Origin: Porphyra umbilicalis
Lineage: Eukaryota > Rhodophyta > Bangiophyceae > Bangiales > Bangiaceae
DNA: 64,000 nt
Direction: 5' to 3'
NCBI GenBank assembly: GCA_002049455.2
Contig: KV918808.1
Location: forward strand, 1-64,000
Part shown: one piece after another, positions 1 through 10,546 of the stretch
Position numbering within the stretch: the first letter of the stretch is position 1
How the letters are laid out: the number at the start of each line of letters is the position of its first letter
Translations under genes and position numbers: made by a program
The notes under the pieces: generated by a model
What the model was told of the DNA's origin: nothing
The model's input: only the letters and a program-made list of their open reading frames with translations
Databases searched by the model: none

Positions 1-655
1 GGGAAGCAGCGGTCACCCGGTGATGAGGTTGTGGTTTAAGACCAGCCATGCATCATTCAGGGACTCAGTGTGCGTCTGCTTTCAACTTGTGAAGACTCTG
101 TGTTTCGTGGTTGTAGTGAGCGTGGACCATGCAGAACCATCCAACTGGTGCAAAAGAGTTCCAAATCGGCCTCTGCGGCGTCGTAGAGGCCGAATTGCAA
201 CTCTTTTGCAAGAGTTGGAGTGAGGGATTTTTGGGAGAACGGCTGTATGTAAACTCTTGTTACCAGCTGAATGTTTTGGTACCTAGGTCGCGCTTCCTTG
301 CAGCATGATGAAATCAGTTCTCTCCAGATCATGTCGTAGACTACTGTGAGCGACATCTCGTCACAAGCTGCATGATCATGGGACACTTACGGACCATATG
401 GTAAGTATTTTGAAACCGTCTCTCATCAGGTAGATGCAAGTGATGTCGCCTTTGCATTCGCTCCTGGTGATTGTTCCGACCTTACCGAATGCAAGAGACT
501 GGCGATCCACTTTATGGCCGATCGAAAGCCATGAGCAAGACCCCGCTTGAGATGAAGCTGTCCCTCGCGGGCGCAGAAGCAAGTCTTCATCTTGCCGCCA
601 CGACTGCCCTCCCACGTGCCAAGCACTATCCTGCGCGCTGTCTTCGAACGGCAGT
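1..655. other. Left edge, no recognised gene
   Basis: Open frames here are short, overlap on both strands and show no family motif. The only structure I see is the hairpin at 150-209, listed separately. This stretch is the upstream region of the tyrosine recombinase gene that starts at 656. Confidence 0.5.
150..209. repeat. 60-nt imperfect hairpin
   Basis: Arms 150-174 and 185-209 are complementary apart from a 5-nt internal loop (161-165 against 194-198). The outer stem is 11 bp (GCAAAAGAGTT pairing with AACTCTTTTGC). The inner stem is 9 bp (TCGGCCTCT with AGAGGCCGA) and the terminal loop is 10 nt. It could be a foldback element remnant, a structured RNA or an element terminus; nothing in the sequence decides between these. 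Confidence 0.7.
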
Positions 656-2073
656 ATGACGTCCACGGCGCCTGGGGGTGTTCCTCGCTCGTCCCACCTG
701 GACGGATCGCAAGATGGTCGGTCAAGCACCGCCCGCAATGTTGAGTGGCTGAGCCTCGCGCCGAGTGCAAAAGATTATGATCCTGTGGCCTCCACTGCCG
801 CGGCTATCGAGACGGCCCGGTCGCAAAGCAGCTCCAAGGTGCAGAAGAGGACACGCAAGAAGTACCTTGATTTTTGCTTCAAGGTGGGTGTGACCCCCAC
901 CAAGGTCGATGCTACTACTGCCGCGCATGTTGCAACGTTCTACAAGGTGCGCACCAAGAACTTTGAGCTCGGGATCTCGACGTCCGAGCACATCTTCGCC
1001 CAGATGACGCTGTTTTTCACCGAGCTCGGCCGAACTGGGCGTTGGTCTACGGGCGAGATTGACGGCAAGGTTTTCGTCAATGGTAACCCAAATGACAGTA
1101 AGGCGGTTGACGACATGAAGCGGGCGCACAAGGTCAAGCTCGCTCGTGATGGACGTGTCACGCTTCCAATGGACCCGCTGGAGTATGGGCACATATGTGC
1201 CTACTACGATCACTTTATTTCCGACCAAGACAGCATCTCACCTGAGCGGCTGGCGCAGTTCGCTGCCATGATGACGGCGACTTTCCTGATGATGCGGTTC
1301 GATGAGGTGACCAAACTTAAGTACGTTCACGCGGGATCGAGTGTGGAGGCGTCTTGATGAGCGGGCGGACGTGCTCTCGTGCCGTGCTGGGCACCGATTG
1401 CAATGTTCGCTTCTGTATCTCTGAGCCGCACGTCTGATGTGATGGGAGCGAGTCTTCTTTGCACGTATTGAACATGCGGTCATGGTGGGTTGCTCCACGA
1501 AGACGAACGAACGTCATGCAAGCAGAAGACGTGCGCGGCAATCTGGTCTTTCGGATTAATTTTCTGGACGGCACGAAGACGTCGACATCGGGACGGCAGT
1601 ACCACCTTGAAGGGGCGCCAGGACTGGCGGGAGACCCACGAGTGGACCCTGTTTTGGCGATGGCCATGTACCTGATGCTACGCGGAGACGCTAAGGGGTT
1701 TCTCTCTTGCCCCTTCAAGATGCTACCCTGCGGTGCGTGGGAAATGTCAGCGCACACAAGGCTCAAGGACAGCGCGTTCCTCGAGTCCATGCGACGGGCA
1801 CTCGACGAGGCAGGAGTCGACTCGTATCGGTTCTTGGGTACTCACTCATGCACGCGCGGTGGCGCGCAGCTGTATCGTCTGCTAGGCGTTGCCGACGCCG
1901 AAATCAAGGACCGCGGTGGCTGGCATACGATGTCGGCGTACTGGGCTTACGTGCCAGCATCGAACTGGCTCGAGAGGCGGTTCACCTACACGTCACCTGC
2001 TGCAGCGCTTGCCGACGTCATCATTAACGGCGGGGAGGTCCCCGAGTGTGTGCACAAGAGCATAGACTTGTGA
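656..2073 (+). CDS. Crypton-like tyrosine recombinase, spliced
   Basis: This looks like a DNA-cutting recombinase of the tyrosine (phage-integrase/Crypton) type, which would act on element ends in the nucleus. Exon 1 (656-1320, ATG at 656) holds an N-terminal SAM-like core-binding region and the first catalytic Arg in MMRFDEV (codon 1295-1297). Exon 2 carries the rest of the site: H-x-x-R in GTHSCTRGG, then RGGW and the nucleophile Tyr in AYWAYV. All expected catalytic residues are visible. The exons are in different frames. A donor GTACGT at 1321 and an acceptor AG near 1447-1448 (about 128 bp) would restore the frame; this acceptor is inferred. The stop is TGA at 2071-2073. No GCR1-type C-terminal domain is seen. 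A RecQ helicase remnant begins 340 bp downstream on the same strand, so the two may be cargo of one element. Confidence 0.75.
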
Positions 2074-2412
2074 ATTGTTGGTGTTGATGAGTTAAAGGTC
2101 CAGGGCTCCGCGCGTCATCTCGTGGCTGATCTCATTTCACGTCACGTGATTGTAAACCGTTCTCTCACACCTGACGTGTCGTTACCTGATTACGAATTGC
2201 TTGATGAACACAGGACTTGCAAATATGGTACCCAGCGGATACATTCGCGTACCGGATCCATTTTTCTCACGACGTGAGAGCTCTGATGACATTTTTTTGA
2301 CGCGATGGTCCGACGTCCTGCGGCCGGCGGTTGTCAAGTCTTTTGGCTCTGTTCATGCGGCGACACACGCTGATCGTCGTGACATTTGCTGCTTGACTCG
2401 TCGCCGATAGCC
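2074..2412. other. Spacer between recombinase and RecQ
   Basis: These 339 bp separate the TGA of the recombinase from the ATG of the helicase on the same strand. I see no ORF, repeat or clear promoter motif. It may hold the 3' end of one transcript and the promoter of the next. Confidence 0.5.
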
Positions 2413-4595
2413 ATGGAGCGCTCGCAGATCGAAGCAGCTGCCCTTCTCTCCCTCGAGCGCCAGTTTGGTCATGAAAGCTTCCGTCCTGGGCAGCTAGAGG
2501 CTCTTCTTCCTCTGCTTGACCAAGATCGCCCACGCGCAGAGGTCATCTCCGTGAATGCGACGGCATCCGGGATGGTACGCCCCGTCGCATGGTCTTTCGT
2601 GTCTTACTTTACGTTTACCTTGTGTCATTTTTTTTCCTTGTGCAGAAGGCCACCTGCTCAAGTTCATCTGCCGAGTGTACTGTGGTTCTAACGACAGTAT
2701 TGCTGCACATGCACGTCTTTCTCTCATGCTAGGGTGGACGACCACTTTCGGCCTGGCTGCTGATCTTCTGCATCAGATGGATCGATCTCTAAGTGTCATG
2801 CTGGTGCCTCTAGAGGGGCTCAGCCGCCAGCACGCTGATTCTCTGAACAAAGTGGGCGTGTCTGCGATGGCAATGACTTCATCGAGCACGAGTGACGAGC
2901 GGCTTCTGTGCAAGTCCATGATCATGGACAAGCGGCTTTGCGCCCTGTTGATTTTTCCGGAGTTGCTGTGTCACGTCCCCTCCTTCCGCAAGCTTTTGAA
3001 CGACCGAGGAATCGCGCTGCTATGCTTTTATGAGGCCCACCTGTACAACGATTGACACCTGTGCCGGCCGACGATGGCAATGGGAGCATTGCTTGTCCAA
3101 GCGCAACGTCGAATTGGGCTCACGGCCACCATGCGGCGCCGCGACCAGCAGCCGGTCATTCGACGAATGAGCATGTCGTCGCCTATAGTCCAGCGAGGCC
3201 CATTCCTGAGAAAGAACCTGCTCCTGCATGTTGTCAAGAGGCCGGCGGCTCTGACCTTTGGCCGAGTGTCGCTTGCGAGGCGTGTGGCGACGGCGGCGGA
3301 ATATAAGTGGCGCATTGCCCGTGCTCTTCGGCTCTCCATCAAGGCACGCGCCCAGCAGGGCAACACGATCATCTACGTGCCGTCCCGTGCTCTGTTCGAA
3401 GATGTGTGCAAGGAGCTTGTGCTTGCCGCGGCGCAGCAGCGGCTCGGTGCGACTGGGGCGGCACTTGCTTTTCGTGCGTACCATGCGGGGCGGACCGACC
3501 GTGCCGAGGTGGAAGACCTCTTCTTAACGACTCGTGGTGTCGTCGTCATTGCAGCTATTGCCTTCGGTCTTGGCGTTGACTGTCCTCATGTCCGTGTCAT
3601 TCTCCATCTCGTACGTTCTTTCAGTCCTCTGGTACTTGTTTCGAGTTGCGTTGTGACGTAATCCTCTTTTTCTTGTTGGACGATTGGTGTCGATTGGTCT
3701 TGTCTCGAGCTGGGTCTCTGTGCTTGAAGAACAAGACTGACGACACATGCTTACAATTTGGAACATTAGCGGTTGCCTCTTTCTGTCCTGGAGTGACGTT
3801 TGTTCCTTTGTGTGCTGCACGCGCGTTTTCACTTCGTGTCTATCCTAGGCTGGAGCGAGGTCAGTGGCAGAGTACGCCCAGCAAGTGGGTCGTGCCGGTC
3901 GTGACGGTGAAGACGCGTACTGCGTCTGCTTCTACAATGCAGATGACAGCGAGAGTACCCGGCGCAGCATCGAGACGACACCTCTTCCGATGTCAACGAC
4001 GGTAGCACTCATGCGCAAGATTTACGAGTGCACGACACCTCTCGGTCCCACGTCGTTCCTTCATTGGGCGGACTACCACAGGGCTGGCATCGACGCGGAC
4101 GACACGAACGCTATTCTTGCTGCCCTTTGCCGCACAGGCTTGGCGCTCGCGGGAAGGACGCAGCGGGCTCGCATCGCGGCGTTCCAAGGCGCAAATTCGA
4201 CGCTGCAGCCATGGCCTGTGCTGTCTACGTTTGCTAACGCGTTGTGGAAGCATCACTTTGAGCCCAGGTTTGCGGCTATGACTCGCAACCTGGCCGTTCG
4301 ACGCGATGTTTGCGACGTTTGTGCGGTGGCTCCCTTCTTGGAGCTTGGAGCAGGAGGACCGACGGCAGTTCATGACGCCCTGGAGGATCTGGCCGCTGTT
4401 GACCTCGTTGACATTGACTACAGCGATGACTACCCGATGGTGCAGCCGCTGGCAGTCCTCGACCAAAAGGATCCGCGAGATGCCGGGCGTTTGCTGGAGA
4501 GGTCAATGAAGACTTCTGCCAAACAGCAGATCGCTGTTCTTGACGAGGTGCATACCTCATTTCGGATTTTTAGACTTTTCTGTTCGCACAGTTGA
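2413..4595 (+). pseudogene. Decayed RecQ-family DNA helicase
   Basis: RecQ proteins are ATP-dependent 3'-5' DNA helicases. The start at 2413 opens with the RecQ motif-0 signature (FGHESFRPGQLEAL). Exon 1 ends at 2574. Intron 2575-2645 is GTACGC...GCAG with a T-rich tract. A second intron, 3611-3848 (GTACGT...CTAG), joins in phase. Motifs in order: Ia/Ib around 2790-2850; motif II as FYEAH where DEAH is expected; motif III GLTATMR near 3120; motif IV IIYVPSR near 3370; motif V AFGLGVD near 3565; motif VI QQVGRAGRDG near 3885; and a zinc-binding remnant CDVC near 4310. Damage: Walker A reads SGMKAT instead of GSGKS; motif II has lost its first Asp; exon 2 needs a frame change near its start; and TGA at 3053-3055 replaces the Trp expected after DEAH. 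ATPase activity is unlikely. Subtelomeric and element-borne RecQ copies are common in fungi and protists. Confidence 0.8.
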
Positions 4596-5601
4596 TTGGA
4601 GCTCTTCGCATGCCGATGTTGAGAGCAGATTGTGTGCAGGCACAGTGGCTGTTCGCCCTTAGAAAAAGCATGACCATTGCATCGAGACTCCCAGGTGCGT
4701 GCTTTCAGAATTCTTGTCCGCCTCCGACGCGAGTGCGACTGCGGCATCGACGCTCGATGGAGCCCCGCAATGGTGTCCTCGTCGGGTGTGCCTATCAGCC
4801 ACATGGTGCAGTGTCCGCATTGGGATATGTCGCAATCAGCGTCCAAGCCGTGGCGCAGTGCCCGCGTTACGATATGTCGGAAAGAGAGTCGAAACTGTCG
4901 GGGTGGGCAGTCATGCTCCGTTTCACCTGTAGCTTGTGCCGGCGGATAGTGCAGTTCGGCACTAGTAGGTCGTTGTGCTACTCAAGGAGGGGACGAGCAC
5001 GAACTGCAACGTTCCTGTTGATCTGGCACACAGAAGCACAAGCTGTGACGCCCGTCTCAGGAGCACAAGTTGCCGGTCGCGGAACAAGCATGCGCGCGGG
5101 TAAAAGCTGTCTCGTGCGTGCCCTGCTCGCGAGCAGACCCCGTTCCTGGCCGCCCTGGACTTTCTGTGCCGTTGCAATATGACCACGCGCCTGTGTCGTG
5201 CTGCTCCGCTGCAGTGCACACCAGGCTGGTTTGGACACTCAAGGGCTTGGCTCCGAACATCAGCACAGCAAATGCCGCCATCAGGCGCTTATGGTCAGAT
5301 CCGCACTTGATCTGAAGTACAAAAAAGTCCAAATGAAGTGCACGATCGCGTCTCTAATACAGGGCGTATCCGGTTCGCACGCTCACTTACGAGGCTGATC
5401 GACTGATCCGGCCGTCCGGCTAAGTGCAATCGAGCTCGTTAAGGCAGCGAGTACCTGTCATCCATGTCACGATCGCCCAGATTGAGGCCGTCAGAGGACC
5501 CCCTCTGGGTAACGTCTTCAGGAGCCTGTAAGCCAATTTCTGCTTCCCGAACGGGTCTAACCCCCAGTTACTCCATGTGCCGCCGACGCCACCGCCGACG
5601 C
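4596..5601. other. Intergenic, no recognised gene
   Basis: Only short overlapping frames without motifs are present. One notable detail is a near-duplicate around 4807-4833 and 4855-4881 (CAGTG[TC]CCGC followed by GATATGTCG), about 48 bp apart. The right end abuts the solo LTR. Confidence 0.45.
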
Positions 5602-5998
5602 TGTAGCATATATCTGCTCCCAATTGGCAATTGGCCACGAGAAGCCCACTTGACTGGCCGAATCCACGAATTTGTGTGACTCGGCTTGTGGCACGCCCTT
5701 TAGGGGGGGTTACTTCCGCATTGTTTATTTTTTATTGTTTGTTTGCTTGTCTGTCTTTTTTGTCTGCCGGCACTCATTACGATCGCTTGTGATCGGACGG
5801 TCGATCGAACGGTGCCCTCGTTTGTATTAAATCACCGTGGGTCCTGGGTCGCCGTCGTGGGCACCACCCGGCTCCCCATCGGCTGCCCTTCAACAACAGG
5901 TCTTCTTCCTCGCCGCGACGGCGATAGGACTCGCTTTATTGCGTGGCTACGGTCGGTCTCAGTACACTGGTAATTGAACTAACGTTATAAATTCCACA
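5602..5998 (+). mobile_element. Solo LTR, gypsy-type (inverted relative at 60.5 kb)
   Basis: The segment begins TGTAGCATAT and ends ...TTCCACA, as an LTR should (TG...CA), and is 397 bp long. Its reverse complement recurs with clear similarity at 60535-60922, beside a Ty3/gypsy pol on the minus strand, which identifies the family. Shared blocks include the opening TGTAGCATAT, a central GATCGGTCGATCGA-like stretch, and GTACACTGGTAATTGAACTA near the end. No internal coding sequence adjoins it, so it is probably a solo LTR left by LTR-LTR recombination. Flanking 5-mers GACGC and GCCGC differ at one base, so the target duplication is uncertain. Confidence 0.75.
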
Positions 5999-8439
5999 GC
6001 CGCCGTGGCCGCAACGTCGTCAAGCCCGCCCGCGCCATCTGCAAAGCCGCCCGCGCCGTCGGCAAGGCCGATCGCGCCGTCGGCAAAGCCGCTTGCGCCG
6101 TCGGCAAAGCCGCCCGCGCCGTCGGCATGCCCACCAGTGCTGCCGTTGCCGTCCATCTCTCCCTCACCCGGCGCCGGCGGCGCGCGCCATGGGAGCTAAA
6201 GCCACCGCCACCTCGGCGGCTCTTTCCCTCCCTCCGCCACGCCCGCCCCATCCACCGTTGAATACCCAACGAGCGCGGCGGCGCGGAGTCCCCCGCAGGC
6301 GTCTCCCCCCAACGGGGGCCACGGCCCCCCCGGGGGTCACCCGCACACTGATGGTCCACCCCCCCCCCTCTGCCCACCCCCACCCTCGCACCCGCCGCCG
6401 CCGATGCCGCGGGGGCGGCGGCAGCCTCCACCAAGAACGTGCGGCGCTCATCCACAGCGATGCGGTAGCTCGTGGCGGCGGCCACCGCCTGGTGCGCGTG
6501 GCCAGCCGGGGTCCCGCCTGAATGCCCGCCGATAGGCGGCGCACGCCCCTCTCTCAGCGTCCGCCGACGCGTTGAAAACGACGCGCCCCCCGCGCCGTAT
6601 GGCGTGGTCGAGCTCCACCCCCCCCCCGCCAATTGGAGAACATCACCACCCCTAACGCGGGCGCGGCCACATCGACGGCGGTGGCCCGCAGCGGCTGCGC
6701 CGAGCCGTCGGCGACCGCCGTGGCGGCGTGGCACCTGTACGCAGGACGCTTCCCGCGACTGCTCCGATGAAGCTTGCCCCCATCACCACCATTCATGACA
6801 CAGCAGCACAACCACAGCCGGTCCGACGTCAGCCACAGCCGTACGCAAGCGACACCACTCCATGACGTGCCATGCGACCACCACCCTCCCCTCCCCGCGG
6901 CTCCCACATGTGGTCGACGTACACTCAAACGCTCGCGCCAGTGCCCAGGCCGCCCCAACTGCCGCCCCATGCCGTTGACGAGCGACCTCAAAGCCTGCAG
7001 CTCGGCTTGTTGCGGGAACGGACGCGACCACGGAGACCGCCACGCATTCAGCGCCGGCACGACCCCCCGTTTGAAAACTCAAGACGGACACCTCCCACAG
7101 AGCCCCCAGGGCCCGATTTTTTGCCAACTGCCGCGGACTTTTGACGTCATGGCCATTCGTGGCCGCTTCCACCTGCCCCCACGACCCTGCACCTGCCCTC
7201 ACGTAACTTTTTAACCAAGATCTGCTCCCTCGGACCGTTCGGACGATGAAGATGTCGCCACCTGTAGCAAACTCATGCGATGGTCGGGCGGACCTATGCG
7301 CTTCTTTCCATCGTCAAGCGACAAACTGGGGACGTTGCCGGACAACGTAGGACGCAAAAAGGCCCACCCGGGACGGTTTTGGTCAAGTACTCCCGTAACG
7401 TGGACTGCAAAAGGCAACTTCTTTTTCAACGTGCGGGTGTGTATATTAATAGTACAGCCATTCTCCATTCCTGTAGGTTCCTTTCTTATCCAGGGGTGGA
7501 TACAGTCTTTTTCCAATGCTGTTCTCCCTCTATGGCGATCGTACGATCAGAAAGTAGCCCACACATTTCGTGCAGAAGACGATGATCGGGAGCCACGATC
7601 GCCGTTGATTGTACCGTAGAGGCCGGTCGACCGCGTTCTTTGCTATCCCCCCCTGGACAAGAACTGAAGCGACAAGAATGGAGAAAGACTGTAGCAACTG
7701 AAATAAAGTCTATTCGATTCTATTCGACACCTGGCGTTTTGGAGTCTATGGCAGATCCCTAAAAAACGGGCCCTCCTCGTTATTCCGACGCAGAGGGGGA
7801 AAACGTGCTGTCAGCAAACGTGCGGGACGCTGGGCCAATGACATTCGCGAATCAGTGGACCGATGAGAACGGTGGCAACATCTCACGTGGTTATCCTTGG
7901 ACAGTTTCGTGCAAGGGCAAACAAATGAGGTCGCGAGGCCACTTTGGGGGAGCGGCCCGCAGCCGTCCGTTTGAGGATGTCACTCGAAGGCCCCTGCGTG
8001 TTTTTGCATCCCAGGGCTGCCAGGCCTGCTTCAGAGACCTCGCAGCTGGTGCCCGTTTCGCGTAGCAGCTCAGGACGAGGCTGACACTGGTCGGCCCCTC
8101 GACGCTTTTTGCTGAGTGACTCCTCTTTTTGCACGTCGGTACGACTTTCCCCAATCCCATGTACCGGATCTTACAGGTTACACGTCGCGGGGGACACTTT
8201 CTCTTTGTGTCCATCACCGCGTCGTCGTGCCCCGTCTCGTTTGTCCCTCCACGCCGTGGTCCCCCACCGCCCATCTGGACCACCAGGACGAAGGCGCACC
8301 TGGCGTTGGTTTGAAGGCGATGAAGGTCATCGCCGTATCCCCATCGACCCACCTTTTCCGCCGTCATAGCAGATGACGCCCTAACCTGGGCCTGGCGTCA
8401 GCGTTTCTGGTATGCTCAGGGGCTGAAAAAGACGGCCGT
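5999..8439. other. GC-rich intergenic region with no supported gene
   Basis: Long open frames occur on both strands because the DNA is GC-rich, but none has a recognisable domain. The region contains a 21 bp minisatellite at about 6035-6130, pyrimidine-rich stretches around 6240-6380, and a less GC-rich tract at 7400-7800 with a duplicated CTATTCGA motif. I see no RNA gene. Confidence 0.45.
6035..6130. repeat. 21 bp minisatellite
   Basis: About five copies of a 21 bp unit close to AAGCCGCCCGCGCCGTCGGCA follow directly after the solo LTR. In the plus-strand frame the unit reads as a seven-residue repeat of the APSAKPP type, but the same array is open in other frames. I treat it as a DNA repeat rather than a gene. 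Confidence 0.8.
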
Positions 8440-9250
8440 TTGGCCTGTCCATACTCGCATGTACTGCCCTCCCTCGCCCTCCCCTCGTCCCCGTCATCAA
8501 CGGGACGGCGTCCCTCGCCTGCGCTTCCCCCCACATCCCTTCCCCGCCCTCCCCACGTGCCGGCCGGCAACGGGGCTGCCGCACGCGCCTTCACTTCCCT
8601 CCCCCGCCCTCCTCTCGTGCCAGTCGACAAAGGGGCCTCACTCGCCTGTACGGGCTGCCGCACTCGCCTGCACTTCCCTCCCCTGACCTCCCCTCGTTCC
8701 AGTCGGTAAGGTGACGGCCTTACTCGCCGGTTGCATCCCGCCCTCCCATCCAGCGGTAGACGCGGCGGCATCGTCTGTTTGTGGGAACAGTGGACGCGGC
8801 GCCTCTGGCGGGTGAGACCTTAGGCTGGGCACCACCGCGTCGTGCCTGCCGGTCTCCATCGGCTGAGGCTGACGAGCACAAGACACACCCCCGCCGTGCC
8901 CCTCGGCGGCCGCCGGCCGACCGGCATCGACGACGACCGGGCACGCCCGCGTCGTGCCCCGCGGTCGACCACCGCGTCGTCCACCGCGTTGTCCCCGTCG
9001 GTCGCCATCTGCTGTGGCCAACGGGGACGGCCGTGTCGTGCCCCTTGGTCGACGACAACGTTGTCCCCGTCGGTCGCCGTCGGCTGTCGCTGACGGGCAC
9101 GCCCGCGTCGTGCCCCTCGGTGGAAGCCGGCCTGCGTCTACGAAGACCGGGCACGACCGCGTCGTGCCCCTCGGTCGACCACCACGTCGTCCCCGTCGGC
9201 CTACATTGACAGGAGTCGGCGATCGTGTCACACGACCGCGTCGTGCAAGT
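8440..9250. repeat. GC-rich degenerate tandem repeats with recurring hairpins
   Basis: Between 8440 and 8710 a pyrimidine-rich block (CACTTCCCTCCCC-type) recurs three or four times. From about 8870 to 9210 a second, degenerate repeat recurs, built on GTCCCCGTCGGTCGCC and GTCGTGCCCCTCGGT. Three copies of a stem-loop with 7 bp arms GGGCACG/CGTGCCC and a 7-nt loop lie at 8939-8959, 9095-9115 and 9149-9169. Long open frames on both strands here reflect composition. No domain is visible. Confidence 0.7.
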
Positions 9251-9511
9251 CGCCTCGCTCCGTCTTTTGAGTCCGTGACGTACTGATGCGCATTCTTCAA
9301 AGAGGTCGGTTGCGTGAGGGAAATCGTCGGGGACCGTGTTTGGTGAGAGAGGCCAGGCGTCGGTTGCTGCTCCGGTACCCTCGGTTGCTCAAGGGCCCCG
9401 CCCGTTGACGCTGCGGCTTTTTGGGGGAGTCGGCTCAGCGAAGAGGCGCTCAACGTCCACCCGCGCGTTCTCGTCACTCTCGGCGGCTGTGGCCACTTGC
9501 AGCGGCGCGCC

Positions 9512-10546
9512 ATGTACAGCATCGAGGTGCGCTTTGTCGCACTGTCTATGCTACACAACAATGTTCCTCGTGCAACGATCCACAAGAACATTGGCGTCCG
9601 CAAGTCGACGCTGAAGTCCTGGGCGACCTACTATCGGGATCACGGCTCGCAATGGCGCAACCCCGTCTACCGCAATTTACATGCTAGCAGTTGCTGGTTT
9701 GACGACCGACTGATGTCTGCGTTAGTGATGCTCGTTCGCAAGAACCCCCGGGCGCTGCTTCGGGAGCACGCGGCCACGCTCAAGGCGATGCGGGACCATC
9801 CCAGCGGGGAGATTGTGGGTCTTCGATGTTCTCAGAGCACCGTCGACCTGCACATGCGTCGACTTGGCTCTACCCGCAAGGTCGTGTTTCGACACTTTCG
9901 CGAGTCGTTGGAGCCTGTTCGTAGAGCGCACGTCGTTGCGCGACGGCGCATCCCGCGTCGGTGCATCGTCTCCGTCGACGAGACGCACACGGATGGTGGA
10001 GACATTTTTCGGCGGTATGGCCGCGCACTTGCACACGAGCGCACCCGTGAGCGTGGTCGGGATCCGAGAACGGTCCCCCGTACGAGCACAACCATGGCGG
10101 TGTCTGCGAACGGCCGCATTCTCGGCTTCCAGTCCGTCATAGTGCTCGACGGTGGGCTGAAGGCGGCCGACTCGCGTCTCTTCCTGCAGCTGCTTATCCC
10201 GAAGCTGGGCGTCTACGTTCCCGGTCATCCATGGCACCTGCAGGCGTCCAACTGCGTTGTCATGTTTGAAAATGCCCCCATCCACACCATGGGTGGCGAC
10301 CCGTTCCTTGCGAACAATGGTGTGCCGTTCTTGCGGTTGCCGGCGTACAGCCCCGACTTGCAGCCCATTGCAGGTCGTCTCAATCATCTCAAGGTCATGA
10401 TTCGAAATCTAGTGTGCGTTCAACCTGATCTTTTGGACAATCCACACCTTTCGCAAGCCCGTGCGGCGAGATATATCACTCGACGTCAGGTAATTGGACA
10501 ATTCGACCGGGTGGACAAGGTCATTGATGCGGTGCTGTCCCAATAA
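9512..10546 (+). CDS. Tc1/mariner-like (DDE_3) transposase with altered catalytic residues
   Basis: The ORF runs from ATG at 9512 to TAA at 10546 (344 residues), about the usual size for a Tc1/IS630-type transposase. The N-terminal 60 residues form a helix-turn-helix DNA-binding region (TIHKNIGVRKSTLKSW). The RNase H-fold catalytic core follows. The first Asp is present in VSVDETH. The second block, normally DNAPIH, reads FENAPIH (Asp to Glu). The last block, normally SPDLNPIE, reads SPDLQPIA (Glu lost). The frame is otherwise uninterrupted, unlike most neighbours. I found no terminal inverted repeats in the flanks. It may be a recently inactivated transposase or a domesticated DNA-binding derivative. 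A family with an unusual active site is less likely. Confidence 0.8.
   Translation: MYSIEVRFVALSMLHNNVPRATIHKNIGVRKSTLKSWATYYRDHGSQWRNPVYRNLHASSCWFDDRLMSALVMLVRKNPRALLREHAATLKAMRDHPSGEIVGLRCSQSTVDLHMRRLGSTRKVVFRHFRESLEPVRRAHVVARRRIPRRCIVSVDETHTDGGDIFRRYGRALAHERTRERGRDPRTVPRTSTTMAVSANGRILGFQSVIVLDGGLKAADSRLFLQLLIPKLGVYVPGHPWHLQASNCVVMFENAPIHTMGGDPFLANNGVPFLRLPAYSPDLQPIAGRLNHLKVMIRNLVCVQPDLLDNPHLSQARAARYITRRQVIGQFDRVDKVIDAVLSQ

Noticed and set aside
5999-6734. Long minus-strand frame of 249 codons
   Set aside because: Arg/Gly/Ala-rich, overlaps the 21 bp repeat and pyrimidine tracts; explained by base composition.
8440-9250. CRISPR-like array
   Set aside because: Repeats are degenerate, spacing is irregular, there are no unique spacers of constant length, and the genome is eukaryotic.
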